64,000 nucleotides of DNA, taken from positions 830,001 through 894,000 of the forward strand of contig NZ_CP010401.1 of NCBI RefSeq assembly GCF_001281405.1, written 5' to 3'. The position numbers and the translations under genes were made by a program. A model generated the notes under the pieces. The model was not told the DNA's origin and searched no databases. It saw only the letters and a program-made list of their open reading frames with translations. This document shows positions 18,115 through 30,245 of this stretch, in pieces. The stretch comes from Bartonella ancashensis (GTDB taxonomy: Bacteria > Pseudomonadota > Alphaproteobacteria > Rhizobiales > Rhizobiaceae). Each line of letters starts with the position of its first letter. Position 1 is the first letter of the stretch.

Positions 18115-19535
18115 TGGTTTTATGGGATAGAAAGACACTTCTTTCTGTGATGAATGGTGTTGCGATTGGATATTTACCTGAAGTTTTTTCCGGAGTATCC
18201 ATTGATAGTCGCACTCTTGTAAGTGGCGATATTTTTTTCTGTATTAAAGGTAATCATTTAGATGGGCATGACTTTGCTGCACACGCTCATGCAAAAGGTG
18301 CGGGGGTTCTCATAGTCGAGAAAAATCGTTTAGACGAGATGAAAAAAATAGCAGCTCCACTTATTGTTGTTTCTGATGTTTTACAGGCGTTAGAAAGACT
18401 TGCACAAGCGGCAAGGGAACGCTCGAAAGCTAGAATAATAGCCATAACGGGTTCTGTTGGCAAAACGACAACAAAAGAAGCTCTTAAATTGGCACTTGAA
18501 ACGGTAGGAAAGGTTCATGCCAATCTTGCTTCTCTAAATAATTGTTGGGGTGTGCCGTTGACTTTGGCACGGATGCCTATGGAGAGTGATTACGGTATAT
18601 TTGAGATTGGTATGAATCATAGGGATGAAATTCGCCCTCTAGTAAAGTTGGTTCGTCCGCATGTAGCTGTGATTACCCATATTGCTGCTGGGCATATGGG
18701 TTTTTTTAAAAATCTTGAAGAAATTGCAGATGCAAAAGCTGAAATTTTTGAAGGATTAGATGATGAAGGTGTTGCGTTACTCAATGCAGATAGTGATTTT
18801 TTTTCCTATTTGACTCAAAAAGCAGAACGGTGTGGTGTAAAAAAGATTGTGAGTTTTGGAGAAGCGCATCATGCCGATTATCAGGCAAAAAAAATTTGTT
18901 TTCTAGATGATTTTTCTCGTGTGGTGATGTTCTTTTGGGGTAGAGAGTTAATAATTGAGATTGGCGCTTCTGGTCGACATAGTGTGCATAATAGTCTTGC
19001 TGTTGTGGCTGCATGTGATATTGTTGGTGCTGATTTGGAGCGTGCTGCACTTGCATTGAGAAGTTTTTCTCTTCCAAAAGGCCGAGGTCTTTGTTACCAA
19101 CTGTCATTACCAGATGGTGGAGAGTTCCATTTAATTGATGAAAGTTATAATGCTAATCCTGCGTCTATGTGTGCTGCCCTTGATCTTCTTGCCACAGGGC
19201 CGATAGGTCCAGGTGGTCGACGTATTGCAATTTTAGGGGATATGCTTGAATTGGGAATTTATAGTGAAAAATTTCATCGTGATTTGGTAAAGCCTGTGCG
19301 TGCTTGTGGGGCTAATCCTGTTTTTTTATTTGGTAAAGAAATGAAGTCTCTAGCCATTGACCTTTCTGCTGGGGCTGATATTGAAGTTCGCTACGCTGAG
19401 CGTGTAGAAGATATTGTACCACCCATTATTTCTGAAATTACAAGGGGAGATCTTGTCATGATCAAATCATCCCATGGTGTTCGTTCATCACATATTGTAA
19501 CTGCTCTTCTTGATCATTATAAATTGATAAAGTAA
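18114..19535 (+). CDS. murF: UDP-MurNAc-tripeptide-D-Ala-D-Ala ligase MurF
   Basis: Attaches the D-Ala-D-Ala dipeptide to complete the UDP-MurNAc-pentapeptide. 473 residues: N-terminal domain with [20 protein letters not shown], central ATPase with [24 protein letters not shown], and [12 protein letters not shown], and C-terminal domain containing [11 protein letters not shown] and [10 protein letters not shown]. All are standard MurF motifs. Translation is likely coupled to murE. mraY starts 34 bases downstream. Confidence 0.97.
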   Translation: MVLWDRKTLLSVMNGVAIGYLPEVFSGVSIDSRTLVSGDIFFCIKGNHLDGHDFAAHAHAKGAGVLIVEKNRLDEMKKIAAPLIVVSDVLQALERLAQAARERSKARIIAITGSVGKTTTKEALKLALETVGKVHANLASLNNCWGVPLTLARMPMESDYGIFEIGMNHRDEIRPLVKLVRPHVAVITHIAAGHMGFFKNLEEIADAKAEIFEGLDDEGVALLNADSDFFSYLTQKAERCGVKKIVSFGEAHHADYQAKKICFLDDFSRVVMFFWGRELIIEIGASGRHSVHNSLAVVAACDIVGADLERAALALRSFSLPKGRGLCYQLSLPDGGEFHLIDESYNANPASMCAALDLLATGPIGPGGRRIAILGDMLELGIYSEKFHRDLVKPVRACGANPVFLFGKEMKSLAIDLSAGADIEVRYAERVEDIVPPIISEITRGDLVMIKSSHGVRSSHIVTALLDHYKLIK

Positions 19536-19569
19536 CGATTCCTATCGTTCTTTACAGGGTTTTTGCGTT

Positions 19570-20640
19570 ATGATGCTACTTTTATCTTTGTTTCACGATT
19601 TAGTTCCAGGTGTAAATGTTTTTCGTTATATTACTTTTCGCACTGTGGCAGCTATTCTGACTTCAGGTTTAATAGTTTTTTTGTTCGGTTCTAGCATGAT
19701 TGCTTCTCTTAAAATGCGTCAAGGGAAAGGGCAGCCTATCCGAGCAGATGGTCCACAGACGCATTTCAAAAAAGCTGGAACACCCACTATGGGTGGACTT
19801 ATGATTTTAAGTGGTGTCATTGTTTCAACGCTTTTATGGTGTAGCTTGTCGAACGTTTATATCTGGGTATCTCTATTGGTTATGCTCTCTTTTGGGGGGA
19901 TAGGTCTGTATGATGATTATCTTAAAGTTACAAAGCAAACACACAAGGGGTTTTCCGGTAGGGCGCGGTTAAGTTTAGAATTTTTAATTGCGTCGGTTGC
20001 TTCTATCATCATTGTAAAAGCTGGTTCACCGGGATTAGCTCTGCCTTTTGTAAAAGAGTACTTTATCAATTTAGGCTGGTTTTTTATTCCATTTACCGCC
20101 TGTGTTATCGTGGGGGTTGGTAATGCGGTGAACTTGACAGATGGTCTTGACGGTCTTGCGATCGTTCCCGTGATGGTTGCAGCGTTGTCTTTTGCATTGA
20201 TTGCTTATCTTTCTGGTAATGTAAATTTTGCTGATTATTTACAAATTCATTATGTTCCAGGAGTTGGTGAATTAGCTGTTTTATTGGGAGCTGTTGTTGG
20301 TGCTGGTCTTGGATTTTTGTGGTTTAACGCGCCTCCTGCAGCTATTTTTATGGGTGATACTGGTTCATTGGCGCTTGGTGGGTTATTGGGTGTTGTTTCT
20401 GTTGCCACGAAACATGAAATTGTTTTAGCTGTAATAGGAGGGTTGTTTGTTTTAGAGACATTATCAGTCATCATTCAAGTTGGCTGGTTTAAATTGACAG
20501 GAAGACGTATATTCCTTATGGCGCCAATTCATCATCATTTTGAAAAGAAGGGTTGGACTGAAAGTCAAATTGTTGTGCGGTTTTGGATTATTTCCATTGT
20601 ATTGGCATTAATTGGTCTTTCAACACTTAAGTTGAGATAG
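19570..20640 (+). CDS. mraY: Phospho-MurNAc-pentapeptide translocase MraY
   Basis: Inner membrane enzyme that transfers phospho-MurNAc-pentapeptide to undecaprenyl phosphate, making lipid I. 356 residues, about ten transmembrane segments. Signature motifs: [11 protein letters not shown], the aspartate-rich [36 protein letters not shown] and [11 protein letters not shown]. Two ATGs are adjacent at the start. murD begins four bases after its stop. Confidence 0.98.
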   Translation: MMLLLSLFHDLVPGVNVFRYITFRTVAAILTSGLIVFLFGSSMIASLKMRQGKGQPIRADGPQTHFKKAGTPTMGGLMILSGVIVSTLLWCSLSNVYIWVSLLVMLSFGGIGLYDDYLKVTKQTHKGFSGRARLSLEFLIASVASIIIVKAGSPGLALPFVKEYFINLGWFFIPFTACVIVGVGNAVNLTDGLDGLAIVPVMVAALSFALIAYLSGNVNFADYLQIHYVPGVGELAVLLGAVVGAGLGFLWFNAPPAAIFMGDTGSLALGGLLGVVSVATKHEIVLAVIGGLFVLETLSVIIQVGWFKLTGRRIFLMAPIHHHFEKKGWTESQIVVRFWIISIVLALIGLSTLKLR

Positions 20641-20644
20641 GGCT

Positions 20645-22039
20645 GTGATTGCTGTTGAGTGCTATAAAAATCAAAAAATTGCTTTGTTTGGATTAGGGCG
20701 GTCGGGTTTATCTGCAGTGCAAGCTCTCCTTTTGGGTGGAGCAGAGGTTGTTGCGTGGGATGATGACCCTATTCGTGTGGAAGAAGCTCGAAAAAAAAAT
20801 ATTGTAACACGGGATCTTCGTTACGAAGATTGGTCGAAGTTTGTTGCATTGGTTTTGGCACCAGGAGTACCCTTAGTGTATCCAGAACCTCATTGGGTTG
20901 TTTGTAAAGCACGCCAAAAAAATATAGAAATTATTGGTGATATTGAACTTTTTGTTCGTGCACGGAATTATTTTTTGCGGCAGCATGGTTTTTGTGATCA
21001 GGATATTCCATTCATTGCTATCACTGGTACAAATGGTAAATCGACAACAACTTCTTTACTTGCTCATCTTATAAAACAAATTGGTCATGATGTGCAGGTA
21101 GGAGGAAATATTGGAACAGCCGTACTCATGCTGGAGCCATTTGTTGCAAAGCGTATTTATGTTATTGAGTGTTCGTCATTCCAAATTGACTTGGCACCAT
21201 CTCTTCAGCCAACTGTTGGTATTTTATTGAATTTGACACCCGATCATATTGACCGTCACGGTAGTTTTGCCCATTATATACAAGCAAAAAGGTCTCTTGT
21301 CTCTCAAGCTTCTTGTGCAGTTATTTCAGTTGATGATGAGTCTTGTAGGGTTTTGTATGAAGAGCTTGTGAATGAGGGATGCCAAGTTCAAGCAGTTTCT
21401 AAAGAGAATTTTATCGAAAATGGTTTTTATGCAGAAGGAACAAAGCTATTTTTTGTATGCCATGGGCAACGTTATATGCTCGCTGATCTTGTTCGTGCTA
21501 CCTCACTGCGTGGTAGTCACAATGCACAAAATGCTTTGATGGCTTTGGCAGCATTGCAGATATTAAAAATTAAGGATGCCCACATCGAAGAACATTTAAC
21601 AAGTTATGCAGGACTTGCGCATCGCATGCAGCAAGTACGGAAAATAGGATCAGTTTTATTTATCAATGACAGTAAAGCTACTAATGCTGCTGCGTCTTCT
21701 GTTGCACTTGCTGCTTTTAATAATATTTTTTGGATTCTTGGAGGGCAGGCAAAAGAAGGTGGAATTGACATCCTCAAACCATTTTTTCATAAAATTAGGA
21801 AGGCTTATCTAATTGGCACTGCAGCGAAAGATTTTTCTGGTGTCATTGGTTCTTCATTCCCTTTTTCAATGAGTTTAACTTTAGAAAATGCAGTTGCTGA
21901 AGCTGCTATTGATGCGGCCTGTTATGACGAAAAAGAGACAGTTGTTTTGTTTTCGCCAGCTTGTGCAAGCTATGATCAGTTTAAGAATTATGAGATACGT
22001 GGGGAAGCGTTTATTTCTTCTGTTCTGCGATTAAAGTGA
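20645..22039 (+). CDS. murD: UDP-MurNAc-L-alanine:D-glutamate ligase MurD
   Basis: Adds D-glutamate to UDP-MurNAc-L-Ala. 464 residues; the N-terminal Rossmann-like domain has [18 protein letters not shown], then the ATP loop [30 protein letters not shown] in the central domain and [12 protein letters not shown] in the C-terminal part. The start is GTG four bases after the mraY stop, so coupling is likely. About 130 bases separate it from ftsW. Confidence 0.97.
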   Translation: MIAVECYKNQKIALFGLGRSGLSAVQALLLGGAEVVAWDDDPIRVEEARKKNIVTRDLRYEDWSKFVALVLAPGVPLVYPEPHWVVCKARQKNIEIIGDIELFVRARNYFLRQHGFCDQDIPFIAITGTNGKSTTTSLLAHLIKQIGHDVQVGGNIGTAVLMLEPFVAKRIYVIECSSFQIDLAPSLQPTVGILLNLTPDHIDRHGSFAHYIQAKRSLVSQASCAVISVDDESCRVLYEELVNEGCQVQAVSKENFIENGFYAEGTKLFFVCHGQRYMLADLVRATSLRGSHNAQNALMALAALQILKIKDAHIEEHLTSYAGLAHRMQQVRKIGSVLFINDSKATNAAASSVALAAFNNIFWILGGQAKEGGIDILKPFFHKIRKAYLIGTAAKDFSGVIGSSFPFSMSLTLENAVAEAAIDAACYDEKETVVLFSPACASYDQFKNYEIRGEAFISSVLRLK

Positions 22040-22170
22040 TAATAATTGTGAAATTATAGTTACGTTAAGAATCCAGAATCCTTTTCAGTGTAACTATATT
22101 TGAATTTTTTAAAAGGAGATCAGAAAATTACGTCTCTTTAGAGCTGAATGGTGGATAAGGATCAAGAAAA

Positions 22171-23331
22171 ATGGTGATTACGCGTGCAGATCGAGACCCA
22201 ATCTCTAATTGGTGGTGGACAATTGATCGCTCTATTCTCTCTGCCTGTTTAATTTTAATGGGGATTGGCATTATGCTATCTTTTGCAGCTAGTCCTGCTA
22301 TTGCAACGAGAATAGGGATCAGTAACAATTTTTATTTTGTTCGCTGGCATATTATTTTTTGCATACCCGCTTTTTTTATTTTGATGACGATTTCTTTTTT
22401 TTCACCACGGAACATTCGTCGTTTATGCAGTCTTTTGCTGATTATAGTACTTATTCTGATGGTAGCGACTTTATTGTTTGGGATCGAGGTAAAGGGAGCA
22501 CGGCGCTGGGTTTCTGTGTTTGGTTTTTCTTTACAAGCATCAGAATTTATGAAGCCAGCTTTTGTTATTATATCTGCTTGGCTTTTTTCAGATCAAATGC
22601 GACATCATAGAAATCTTAGTTGTATACTGGCTGTCGCGCTTTGTGCCATTTGTTGTACTCTTCTTGTTTTACAGCCTGATATTGGTCAAACACTTTTAAT
22701 TGGTGCAACGTGGGGTGGTCTGTTTTTTGTAGCTGGAGTATCTCTCATTATCGTACTTCTATTTCTTGTTTTGGCTATATTAGGGGGAGTTTTAGCTTAC
22801 TTCTTTATCCATCATGTACACGAGCGTATCAATGGCTTTTTGACAGGTAAGGGGGATACATTTCAAGTTGATATGGGACGTGAAGCGATTTTGAATGGTG
22901 GATGGTTTGGTCGAGGGCCAGGTGAAGGAGAAATTAAGCGTATCATTCCTGATGGTCATACAGATTTTATTTTTTCTGTTGCTGCTGAGGAATATGGTAT
23001 CATCTTCTGCTTGTTGATTATGGCGCTTTTTGCTTTTATCGTTATACGTTCGCTTTATATAGCATTGAATACACATGATTCATTTACGCGTTTAGGCATT
23101 ACTGGTATAGCGATGATTATTGGGTTGCAATCAGGAATTAATATGGCTGTTAATCTGCATTTGATACCTCCAAAGGGTATGACGTTGCCGTTTATTTCTT
23201 ATGGTGGCTCATCTTTGTTGGCGATTGCTTTTTCGATGGGTATTTTACTTAGCTTAACGCGTCGTTGGCCAGAAACACGGTTTTCATTTTTTCAATCATC
23301 TCCTGTTTCGGATATTGTCCATGACAGATAA
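22171..23331 (+). CDS. ftsW: Septal peptidoglycan glycosyltransferase FtsW
   Basis: SEDS-family polymerase of lipid II at the septum, partner of FtsI. 386 residues with about ten transmembrane segments. Recognisable motifs: GARRWVSVFGFSLQASEFMKP, LLVLQPDIGQTLLI, GGWFGRGPGEGEIKRIIPDGHTD, the catalytic-region AAEEYG, and the C-terminal PKGMTLPFISYGGSS. ATG start; 131 bases of leader after murD. Its end overlaps murG by 11 bases. Confidence 0.97.
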   Translation: MVITRADRDPISNWWWTIDRSILSACLILMGIGIMLSFAASPAIATRIGISNNFYFVRWHIIFCIPAFFILMTISFFSPRNIRRLCSLLLIIVLILMVATLLFGIEVKGARRWVSVFGFSLQASEFMKPAFVIISAWLFSDQMRHHRNLSCILAVALCAICCTLLVLQPDIGQTLLIGATWGGLFFVAGVSLIIVLLFLVLAILGGVLAYFFIHHVHERINGFLTGKGDTFQVDMGREAILNGGWFGRGPGEGEIKRIIPDGHTDFIFSVAAEEYGIIFCLLIMALFAFIVIRSLYIALNTHDSFTRLGITGIAMIIGLQSGINMAVNLHLIPPKGMTLPFISYGGSSLLAIAFSMGILLSLTRRWPETRFSFFQSSPVSDIVHDR

Positions 23332-24457
23332 AAGAGTTATTGTTTTAGCTGCAGGTGGTACAGGTGGGCATCTTTTTCCTGCAGAAGCTCTTGCTGCTGA
23401 ATTAAGGTGTCGTGGATATGATGTTCATTTGGCAACAGATGAAAGAGCTAGACGTTTTGTACGTCATTTTGATAAAGAACATGTGCACATCATTTCATCT
23501 GCAACATTTGTACGCCGTCATCCTTTTGCAATCGTAAAGACATTTTGGCGTCTCTTGAAAGGAGCTGTGCAGTCGTGGCTTCTATTTCGTAAATTACGTC
23601 CTGTTCTTGTTGGTGGATTTGGCGGTTATCCTTCTGTTCCTCCTATCCTGATTGCAGCTTTAACCAGGCATATAACGTTTATTCATGAGCAAAATGCTGT
23701 AATGGGACGTGCCAATAGGTTTTTAGCAAGTCGTGTTAGTGCAATAGCAGGTGGTTTATTATTGGATAGAGGACAGTATGCTCATAAGACATTTTTGACA
23801 GGGAACCCTGTTCGTGAAGATGTTCTTGAAGCTGCAAAGATCCCTTATTGTATTTCTGCTGATCAGAAACCATTTCGTTTTTTAGTATTTGGTGGGAGTC
23901 AAGGAGCTTCTTTTTTTTCACGGGTTGTTCCTGAAGCTGTTTCTTTACTGGATCATGATATACGCCAGCGTTTACACATAGTTCAGCAAGCTCATAGTAA
24001 ATCAACAAATTTAGCGACAATTTATGATGAAATGGGGGTACAGGCAGAAATTGCGCCTTTTTTTGATAACATGGCTGAACACATTGCACGGTCTCACTTT
24101 ATTATGTCACGTTCCGGTGCCTCAACAGTTTGTGAAATTGCTGTGATTGGTCGTCCGGCTTTGCTCGTTCCATATCCACATGCTCTGGATCATGATCAGG
24201 CAGCGAATGCAGCTAAGCTTTCTTCAGCAGGAGGAGCAGAAATTATAGCGGAAAAAGATTTAAGTGCACAAAAACTTTCTTCTCTTTTGACGAGGATTTG
24301 CTGTGAAGAAGATATGTTGAAAAAACAGGCGTTTGCTGCAAAAAAGGTTGGCAAACCTTATGCAACCAGTATCCTTGCAGATATGGTGGAAGCACTGATC
24401 TCAGGAAAGTCATTATCAGATATTAAAATGGAGTTTTTTAATGAAGATGCCTCTTGA
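23321..24457 (+). CDS. murG: Undecaprenyl-PP-MurNAc-pentapeptide GlcNAc transferase MurG
   Basis: Peripheral membrane GT28 glycosyltransferase that converts lipid I to lipid II. 378 residues from the chosen ATG (an in-frame TTG lies two codons upstream). It has the N-terminal glycine-rich loop [16 protein letters not shown], the [12 protein letters not shown] segment, [12 protein letters not shown], the second glycine loop [12 protein letters not shown], and the UDP-GlcNAc site [15 protein letters not shown] (here [18 protein letters not shown]). It overlaps both ftsW and murC, so coupled translation is likely. Confidence 0.97.
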   Translation: MTDKRVIVLAAGGTGGHLFPAEALAAELRCRGYDVHLATDERARRFVRHFDKEHVHIISSATFVRRHPFAIVKTFWRLLKGAVQSWLLFRKLRPVLVGGFGGYPSVPPILIAALTRHITFIHEQNAVMGRANRFLASRVSAIAGGLLLDRGQYAHKTFLTGNPVREDVLEAAKIPYCISADQKPFRFLVFGGSQGASFFSRVVPEAVSLLDHDIRQRLHIVQQAHSKSTNLATIYDEMGVQAEIAPFFDNMAEHIARSHFIMSRSGASTVCEIAVIGRPALLVPYPHALDHDQAANAAKLSSAGGAEIIAEKDLSAQKLSSLLTRICCEEDMLKKQAFAAKKVGKPYATSILADMVEALISGKSLSDIKMEFFNEDAS

Positions 24458-25844
24458 TATAGGTTTGATCCATTTCATAGGTATCGGTGGTATTGGAATG
24501 AGTGGGATCGCTGAGGTTTTTCATAATCTTGGATATAAGGTTCAGGGATCTGATCAGACTACAAGTGCAAATGTTGAGCGTTTACAAAGAAAAGGAATCA
24601 ACGTTTATATTGGTCATAAAGCTGAAAATTTAGGAGATGCAAAGGTTATTGTTGTTTCCACAGCTATTAAAAAAACAAACCTTGAATATATTGCAGCAAA
24701 AGCAAGGCATTTACCAATCGTGAAGCGTGCGGAGATGTTAGCGGAATTAATGCGTTTCCGGAGAGCAATAGCTGTTGGTGGAACGCATGGTAAAACAACA
24801 ACTACATCAATGGTAGCTGCACTTCTTGATTCAGGTAATTTAGATCCAATGGTTATTAATGGCGGTATTATTAATGATTATGGAACCAATGCTCGTATGG
24901 GTGATGGTGATTGGATGGTGGTTGAAGCTGATGAAAGCGATGGTACATTTTTAAGACTACCAGCCGATATTGTAGTTGTTACAAACATTGATTCTGAACA
25001 TTTAGATCATTATAAAAGTTTTGATGCTGTACGAGATGCTTTTCAGAAATTTTTAGAGAATGTGCCGTTTTATGGTTTTGCAGTTATGTGTCTTGATCAT
25101 CCAGAAGTTCAGAGGTTAGCAAGCCGCATTGATGATCGCTGGGTAATTACGTATGGTAGTAATCCGCAAGCTGATGTTCGGTTTTCAAATTTTTCCATGG
25201 AAGGCAAAAAAGCACATTTTGATATTTTTATTCAATCTCGAAAAAAAGGCACACAAACTGAATTACGAAATTTAGTGCTACCTATGTCTGGGCGGCACAA
25301 TGTTTCTAATGCTACAGCTGCGATTACCATCGCTCATGAACTTGGAATCTCGGATGAAGCCATAAGGAAAGGGTTAGCAGAATTCGGTGGAGTAAAACGG
25401 CGTTTTACACAAGTAGGTAGTTGGCGTGGTATCTATATATTTGACGATTATGGACATCATCCAGTTGAGATAAAAGCTGTTTTACATGCAGCCCGCGAGA
25501 GCACAAAAAGACGCGTCATTGCTATTGCACAACCACATCGTTATTCGCGCTTGTATCATTTGTTTGATGATTTTTCCACTTGTTTTCATGATGCTGATAC
25601 TGTTATGGTCACGCCAGTTTATGCTGCAGGAGAAGAGCCGATTGCTGGTTTTGATTCTAAGCAATTGGTAGAACGCATTCAAATGGCCAATCATCGTGAT
25701 GCACGTTTGGTTGATACATTAGAGGATGTTGTTACGGTTGTAGCTCAAGTTGCGCAGCCTGGCGATTATGTGGTTTTTCTTGGTGCTGGTAATATCACAC
25801 AATGGGCTTATGCATTATCTGGTCGATTGGCAGAGCTTGGTTAG
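24441..25844 (+). CDS. murC: UDP-N-acetylmuramate:L-alanine ligase MurC
   Basis: First amino-acid-adding step of peptidoglycan precursor synthesis (L-alanine). 467 residues. The N-terminal UDP-binding loop is [20 protein letters not shown], the ATP loop [20 protein letters not shown], then [20 protein letters not shown], and the C-terminal [10 protein letters not shown]. Start ATG overlaps murG by 17 bases; an alternative ATG lies two codons downstream. murB follows four bases after its stop. Confidence 0.97.
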   Translation: MKMPLDIGLIHFIGIGGIGMSGIAEVFHNLGYKVQGSDQTTSANVERLQRKGINVYIGHKAENLGDAKVIVVSTAIKKTNLEYIAAKARHLPIVKRAEMLAELMRFRRAIAVGGTHGKTTTTSMVAALLDSGNLDPMVINGGIINDYGTNARMGDGDWMVVEADESDGTFLRLPADIVVVTNIDSEHLDHYKSFDAVRDAFQKFLENVPFYGFAVMCLDHPEVQRLASRIDDRWVITYGSNPQADVRFSNFSMEGKKAHFDIFIQSRKKGTQTELRNLVLPMSGRHNVSNATAAITIAHELGISDEAIRKGLAEFGGVKRRFTQVGSWRGIYIFDDYGHHPVEIKAVLHAARESTKRRVIAIAQPHRYSRLYHLFDDFSTCFHDADTVMVTPVYAAGEEPIAGFDSKQLVERIQMANHRDARLVDTLEDVVTVVAQVAQPGDYVVFLGAGNITQWAYALSGRLAELG

Positions 25845-25847
25845 AAT

Positions 25848-26816
25848 ATGATGAATTTTCAAATCATTGATGGTGAAGCATTGTTGGCGCGGTTGCAGCC
25901 GTTATTAAATGGTGTAAAGGGGAAACTGAAGCCTAATGTTGAAATGCGCAAAATTACGTGGTTTCGCACAGGTGGTTTGGCTGAGCTTTTTTATCAGCCT
26001 GCTGATGAAGGTGATTTATCTCTTTTTTTAAAATTATTGCCAGAATGTATTCCTGTTACAATTATAGGGATAGGATCAAACCTTCTGGTGCGTGATGGAG
26101 GTGTTCCTGGTGTTGTTATCCGTCTTTCTTCAAAAGGATTTGGGCAGATAAAGCAAGTTTCTCCGACGCGATTTTTGGTTGGTGCGGCTACAGCGGATAA
26201 GCATTTGGCAATGGTAGCTTTGGAAGCAGAGCTTGCAGGGTTTCATTTTTATTACGGTATTCCAGGTAATGTAGGAGGGGCATTAAAGATGAATGCTGGT
26301 GCTAATGGCATTGAAACAGCCGCGCGAGTTATTGAAGTTTATGCATTGAACCGCAAGGGAGAACACCATACTTTTAGTGTAAATGATATGCATTACGCTT
26401 ATCGTCATTGTGAAATTCCAGAAAGCTTTATTTTTACCGCAGCCTTGTTGGAAGGAAAGCCAGGAAAAAAAGGTGATATTCGTTCTGCTATGGATGAAGT
26501 TGTTTCACATCGAGAGGCTGTACAGCCCATTCGTGAAAAGACAGGTGGGTCCACTTTTCGTAATCTTGAAAATATTTCTGCATGGCGTCTCATTGACGAA
26601 GCAGGGTGTCGTGGTTTGCAAATTGGTGGCGCCCAGATGAGTGAAATGCACTGTAATTTTATGATCAATACAGGTCAAGCTACAGGATATGATCTCGAAA
26701 AATTAGGGGAGACGGTACGCGCTCGTGTTTTTTCTCATTCTGGTTGTCATTTGGAGTGGGAAATAAAACGTATTGGCCAATTTGAGCAAGATCGTACGGT
26801 TTCTTTTTTTGATTAG
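25848..26816 (+). CDS. murB: UDP-N-acetylenolpyruvoylglucosamine reductase MurB
   Basis: FAD/NADPH-dependent reduction giving UDP-MurNAc. 322 residues. FAD-binding features: [36 protein letters not shown], and [20 protein letters not shown]. The substrate-proton-donor region KTGGSTFRN and [27 protein letters not shown] is intact; the last matches the type I MurB C-terminal pattern. Two tandem ATGs at the start. A gap of 238 bases to ddl breaks the otherwise tight cluster. Confidence 0.97.
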   Translation: MMNFQIIDGEALLARLQPLLNGVKGKLKPNVEMRKITWFRTGGLAELFYQPADEGDLSLFLKLLPECIPVTIIGIGSNLLVRDGGVPGVVIRLSSKGFGQIKQVSPTRFLVGAATADKHLAMVALEAELAGFHFYYGIPGNVGGALKMNAGANGIETAARVIEVYALNRKGEHHTFSVNDMHYAYRHCEIPESFIFTAALLEGKPGKKGDIRSAMDEVVSHREAVQPIREKTGGSTFRNLENISAWRLIDEAGCRGLQIGGAQMSEMHCNFMINTGQATGYDLEKLGETVRARVFSHSGCHLEWEIKRIGQFEQDRTVSFFD

Positions 26817-27054
26817 TCATGTTGTTAATTTTTTAGACTATAAAAAAATTGAGTCATTTCAAAGAGATAAGAAAAATTTTCCATTAAGAATCAATAAATT
26901 AACAGAAAAGTTCTTGCGTCAAGCGTGTGATTCTGATTCATTAGCGGAGACGTTAGATTGTTGATTCGCAATCATAAATCTCGTTTTTCTAATATATAGT
27001 ACAGTGTTGGTTTCTTAGATGTATATCTAGTATGTAAGAATGGGGTGAGCTGTT

Positions 27055-27975
27055 ATGAAAGGTAAGCATGTAGCCGTATTGATGGGAGGATTTTCATCTG
27101 AACGCTCTGTAAGCTTATCTTCAGGTACTGCCTGTGCCGATGCTTTGGAATCGCAGGGTTTTAATGTGAGCCGTTTGGATGTCAATGAGCATATTGCTTC
27201 TGTTCTTGAAGAGTTGCAGCCAGCTGTTGCTTTTAATGCATTACATGGTTTATTTGGTGAAGATGGTTGTATTCAAGGTATTCTTGAGTATTTGAAGATT
27301 CCATATACTCATTCTGGGGTTATGGCGTCAGCGTTGGCAATGGATAAGGGGAGAGCAAAGATTGTTGCTTCTAGTGCTGGTGTTTCTGTTGCACCTTCTC
27401 GCGTAATGAGCCGCTTTGATATAGGGCCAGAGCATCTTATGGAGCTGCCATATGTGATTAAACCTGTCCACGAGGGGTCAAGTTTTGGTGTTATCATCGT
27501 GAAGGATGATGATCCCGTTCCATTGCAAGATGTGGTAAGTCCCAAGTGGGTCTATGATGATGAAGTCATTGTTGAAAGATACATTCCAGGGCGTGAGCTA
27601 ACTTGTGCTGTTTTGGGAGGTGAAGCTCTGGAAGTTTGCGAGATTGTGCCCAATCAGAATTTTACGTTTTATGATTATGATGCCAAATATAAATTGGATG
27701 GTTCTTTTCATATTTGTCCTGCAAAACTTTCACCAAATATTTACCAAAAAGTGCAAAGAATGTCTTTGATAGCGCATAAAGCAATTGGTTGCCGAGGTGT
27801 TAGTCGTTCTGATTTTCGTTATGACGATAAGACGGAAGAGTTGATTTGGCTTGAAATTAATACACAGCCCGGAATGACTTTAACTTCTCTTGTTCCCGAT
27901 ATTGCAAAGGCAAGTGGTCGCACTTATGAGGATGTGGTTAAGTGGATAGTGGAGGATGCATCATGTATGCGTTAA
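27055..27975 (+). CDS. ddl: D-alanine:D-alanine ligase
   Basis: Makes D-Ala-D-Ala for MurF; an ATP-grasp enzyme. 306 residues, typical of the DdlB type. Seen: [19 protein letters not shown] at the N-terminus, [14 protein letters not shown], the grasp loop [11 protein letters not shown], and the C-terminal metal-binding [10 protein letters not shown]. It is followed by ftsQ with a 13-base overlap, and both precede ftsA-ftsZ, the usual alphaproteobacterial order. Confidence 0.97.
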   Translation: MKGKHVAVLMGGFSSERSVSLSSGTACADALESQGFNVSRLDVNEHIASVLEELQPAVAFNALHGLFGEDGCIQGILEYLKIPYTHSGVMASALAMDKGRAKIVASSAGVSVAPSRVMSRFDIGPEHLMELPYVIKPVHEGSSFGVIIVKDDDPVPLQDVVSPKWVYDDEVIVERYIPGRELTCAVLGGEALEVCEIVPNQNFTFYDYDAKYKLDGSFHICPAKLSPNIYQKVQRMSLIAHKAIGCRGVSRSDFRYDDKTEELIWLEINTQPGMTLTSLVPDIAKASGRTYEDVVKWIVEDASCMR

Positions 27976-28865
27976 GTGTTGATAAAGCGCGTTTTTTGGT
28001 GTCTTCAGGGTCTTTTTTTCGGCGGCTATATCGTCGTTTATTAGGATTTTTATTTAAGTTTGTTGTCGATATTAATGTACCTCGTCATTTAGGTTCTTAC
28101 GCTGTCATAAGTATCTTTTCTATTTCATTACTTTATGGAATGGAAGCAGGAGGGCATCTGAGACTTCTAGTGAAAAGTATTGTATCAAATTTTGGCTTTG
28201 TTATCACTCATGTTGGTCTTAGTGGCAACAAGCACATGACAGAAGGAGATATTTTAAGAATTTTGAAGCTTAATTCACGTCCACCAATTATTAGTTTTGA
28301 CGTTAAAGAGGCACGTTCTTCTTTAGAAAAAGAAGTTTGGATACGATCAGCAAATATTCAAAAAATCTATCCTAATCAGGTTCGCATTGCAATTACAGAG
28401 CGTGAGCCTTATGCAATTTGGCAGCATGATGGTATGATAGATATCATTGATGAGACGGGGTATGTAATCGCACCGTTGCAGGAAAATCTAGTTAGAAATT
28501 TGCCTCTTGTTGTTGGTCAAGGTGCGCAAAATGCAGCTAAATCATTTATCCAGCTTCTTTCAGCGTATCCTGAATTGCAAGGGCGTGTTGGTGCCTATAT
28601 TCGTGTGGGTGATCGGCGTTGGGATGTTATTTTAGATAACGGAACGCGTATTATGTTGCCCGAAAAAGGTACTTTTGAGAGGATCTCGCATTTTGTGAAA
28701 CAGGGGGTGATGAAGGATCTTTTGTCGCGTGATGTCTTGAGTATAGATTTGCGTCTTTCTGATCGCATAACAGTTGCCTTATCGGATGAAGCGTTGGCAC
28801 AGCATCATGCAACTGTTGCAAAACAAGAGCGTCTTCTAAAGTCGTTAAAAACAGGGAGTGTGTGA
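27963..28865 (+). CDS. ftsQ: Cell division protein FtsQ
   Basis: Bitopic divisome scaffold that binds FtsB and FtsL. 300 residues from the ATG, preceded by GGAGG seven bases upstream; an upstream GTG is in frame but poorly placed. A cytoplasmic basic N-terminus, a transmembrane segment ([18 protein letters not shown]), a POTRA domain beginning about [22 protein letters not shown], then the FtsQ/DivIB domain with [20 protein letters not shown]. Position between ddl and ftsA supports the call. Confidence 0.95.
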   Translation: MYALSVDKARFLVSSGSFFRRLYRRLLGFLFKFVVDINVPRHLGSYAVISIFSISLLYGMEAGGHLRLLVKSIVSNFGFVITHVGLSGNKHMTEGDILRILKLNSRPPIISFDVKEARSSLEKEVWIRSANIQKIYPNQVRIAITEREPYAIWQHDGMIDIIDETGYVIAPLQENLVRNLPLVVGQGAQNAAKSFIQLLSAYPELQGRVGAYIRVGDRRWDVILDNGTRIMLPEKGTFERISHFVKQGVMKDLLSRDVLSIDLRLSDRITVALSDEALAQHHATVAKQERLLKSLKTGSV

Positions 28866-30167
28866 ATGTTTCGTGATCTTCATAACAAAGGGCGACGTAA
28901 GACACGTTTTCTAACAGTTCTTGATGTTGGTTCAAGCAAGATTGTCTGCTTCATCGCTTGTTTGCGTCCTTTGGGGCGTGTGCACCATTTATATGGTCGT
29001 ACACATTCCGTAGAAATTTTAGGTTTTGGTGTACAGCGTTCGCGCGGCATTAAGTCTGGAATTGTGACAGATATGATGGCAGCAGAGCAGTCTGTACGTT
29101 TAGCTGTCGATGCTGCGGAAAAGATGGCTGGTGTAGTTGTAGATTCAGTGATTGTAAATTTTTCTTCAAGTAAGCTGAAAAGCAATTCTGTTAGCAGTGT
29201 TGTACGATTAAACAGTCAAGAGGTAACTACCCGTGATATTCGCACAGTATTGGCGAATATTTTTCATAAGTCTTTTGATAAAGAACGTCATATTTTGCAT
29301 TTGGTTCCAATATCATATTCGTTGGATGGCAATAAGGGTATTTGTGATCCTATGGGAATGGTGGGTGAGTTATTTGGTGCAGATGTTCATGTTGTAGTGG
29401 CAGAAACTGCCTCTTTGCGTAATCTAGAAACTTGTATCAATCGTTCTCATTTAAGTGTTGAAGCAATGGTTATTGCTCCCTTTGCAAGTGGTCTTTCAGT
29501 TTTGGTCAATGATGAGGCGCATTTAGGAGCTGCATGTATTGATTTTGGTGCAGGTACAACAAGTTTTTCAGTATTTTCTGGAGGGAAATTTGTTTATTCC
29601 GGTGCGCTTGCGATTGGAGGAAATCACATTACTCTTGATATTGCACGTGGTTTTTCGGTATCTGTTGAGGAAGCAGAGCGTTTAAAAGTTGTATATGGTT
29701 CAACGCTTTTGGCGAATGCAGATGATCGTAATATGATCAATGTATCAGAAATTGGTAATAAGCATCGTAAAACAGAGTATCCACGTTCTGTTCTTGGACG
29801 TATCATTCGCGCGCGTGTCGAAGAAATATTGGAAATGGTACGTGATTATTTAAATCATTCCGGGTTTGGAAATATTATTGGTAAGCGCGTTATTTTGACT
29901 GGAGGAGCTAGTCAATTAGCGGGTTTGCCAGAGGTAGCTTCCAGTATATTAGGAAGGAATGTTCGTATGGGACGTCCTCTTGGAATTTCTAGGCTTCCTT
30001 CTTTTGCAAAGGGAGCAGCCTTTTCATCTTCTGTTGGATTGCTGATTTATCCACAATTAGCAGGATTTGAAGAAAAAACGGTTCAAAGTACAGTAAAGTA
30101 TTTATCAACAGGCACAGGTGGTGGGTATTTTCAGCGTGTTGGTCAGTGGTTGTATGAGAGTTTTTAA
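28866..30167 (+). CDS. ftsA: Cell division protein FtsA
   Basis: Actin-like ATPase that anchors FtsZ to the membrane and recruits later divisome proteins. 433 residues. Actin-fold motifs: FLTVLDVGSSKIVCFIA (phosphate 1), CIDFGAGTTSFSVFSGG (phosphate 2), RVILTGGASQLAGLPEV (adenosine). The C-terminus GGGYFQRVGQWLYESF forms the expected amphipathic membrane-targeting helix. It begins directly after the ftsQ stop (TGAATG) and precedes ftsZ by 78 bases. Confidence 0.97.
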   Translation: MFRDLHNKGRRKTRFLTVLDVGSSKIVCFIACLRPLGRVHHLYGRTHSVEILGFGVQRSRGIKSGIVTDMMAAEQSVRLAVDAAEKMAGVVVDSVIVNFSSSKLKSNSVSSVVRLNSQEVTTRDIRTVLANIFHKSFDKERHILHLVPISYSLDGNKGICDPMGMVGELFGADVHVVVAETASLRNLETCINRSHLSVEAMVIAPFASGLSVLVNDEAHLGAACIDFGAGTTSFSVFSGGKFVYSGALAIGGNHITLDIARGFSVSVEEAERLKVVYGSTLLANADDRNMINVSEIGNKHRKTEYPRSVLGRIIRARVEEILEMVRDYLNHSGFGNIIGKRVILTGGASQLAGLPEVASSILGRNVRMGRPLGISRLPSFAKGAAFSSSVGLLIYPQLAGFEEKTVQSTVKYLSTGTGGGYFQRVGQWLYESF

Positions 30168-30245
30168 ATAAATGTAAACATATTTGGGTAACATTAAGTT
30201 TCATCGCTTTGGCTTGCGGTGTTTTATAGGAGAAGGAAAAAGAAA

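Noticed and set aside
26773..26964. Plus-strand frame overlapping the end of murB and running into the murB-ddl gap
   Set aside because: Begins inside murB in another frame and matches nothing I know; kept only as a note on the gap.
30219..30245. Extended FtsZ start
   Set aside because: The extra residues (FYRRRKKK) come from translating the ribosome site itself; ATG 30246 gives the conserved N-terminus.
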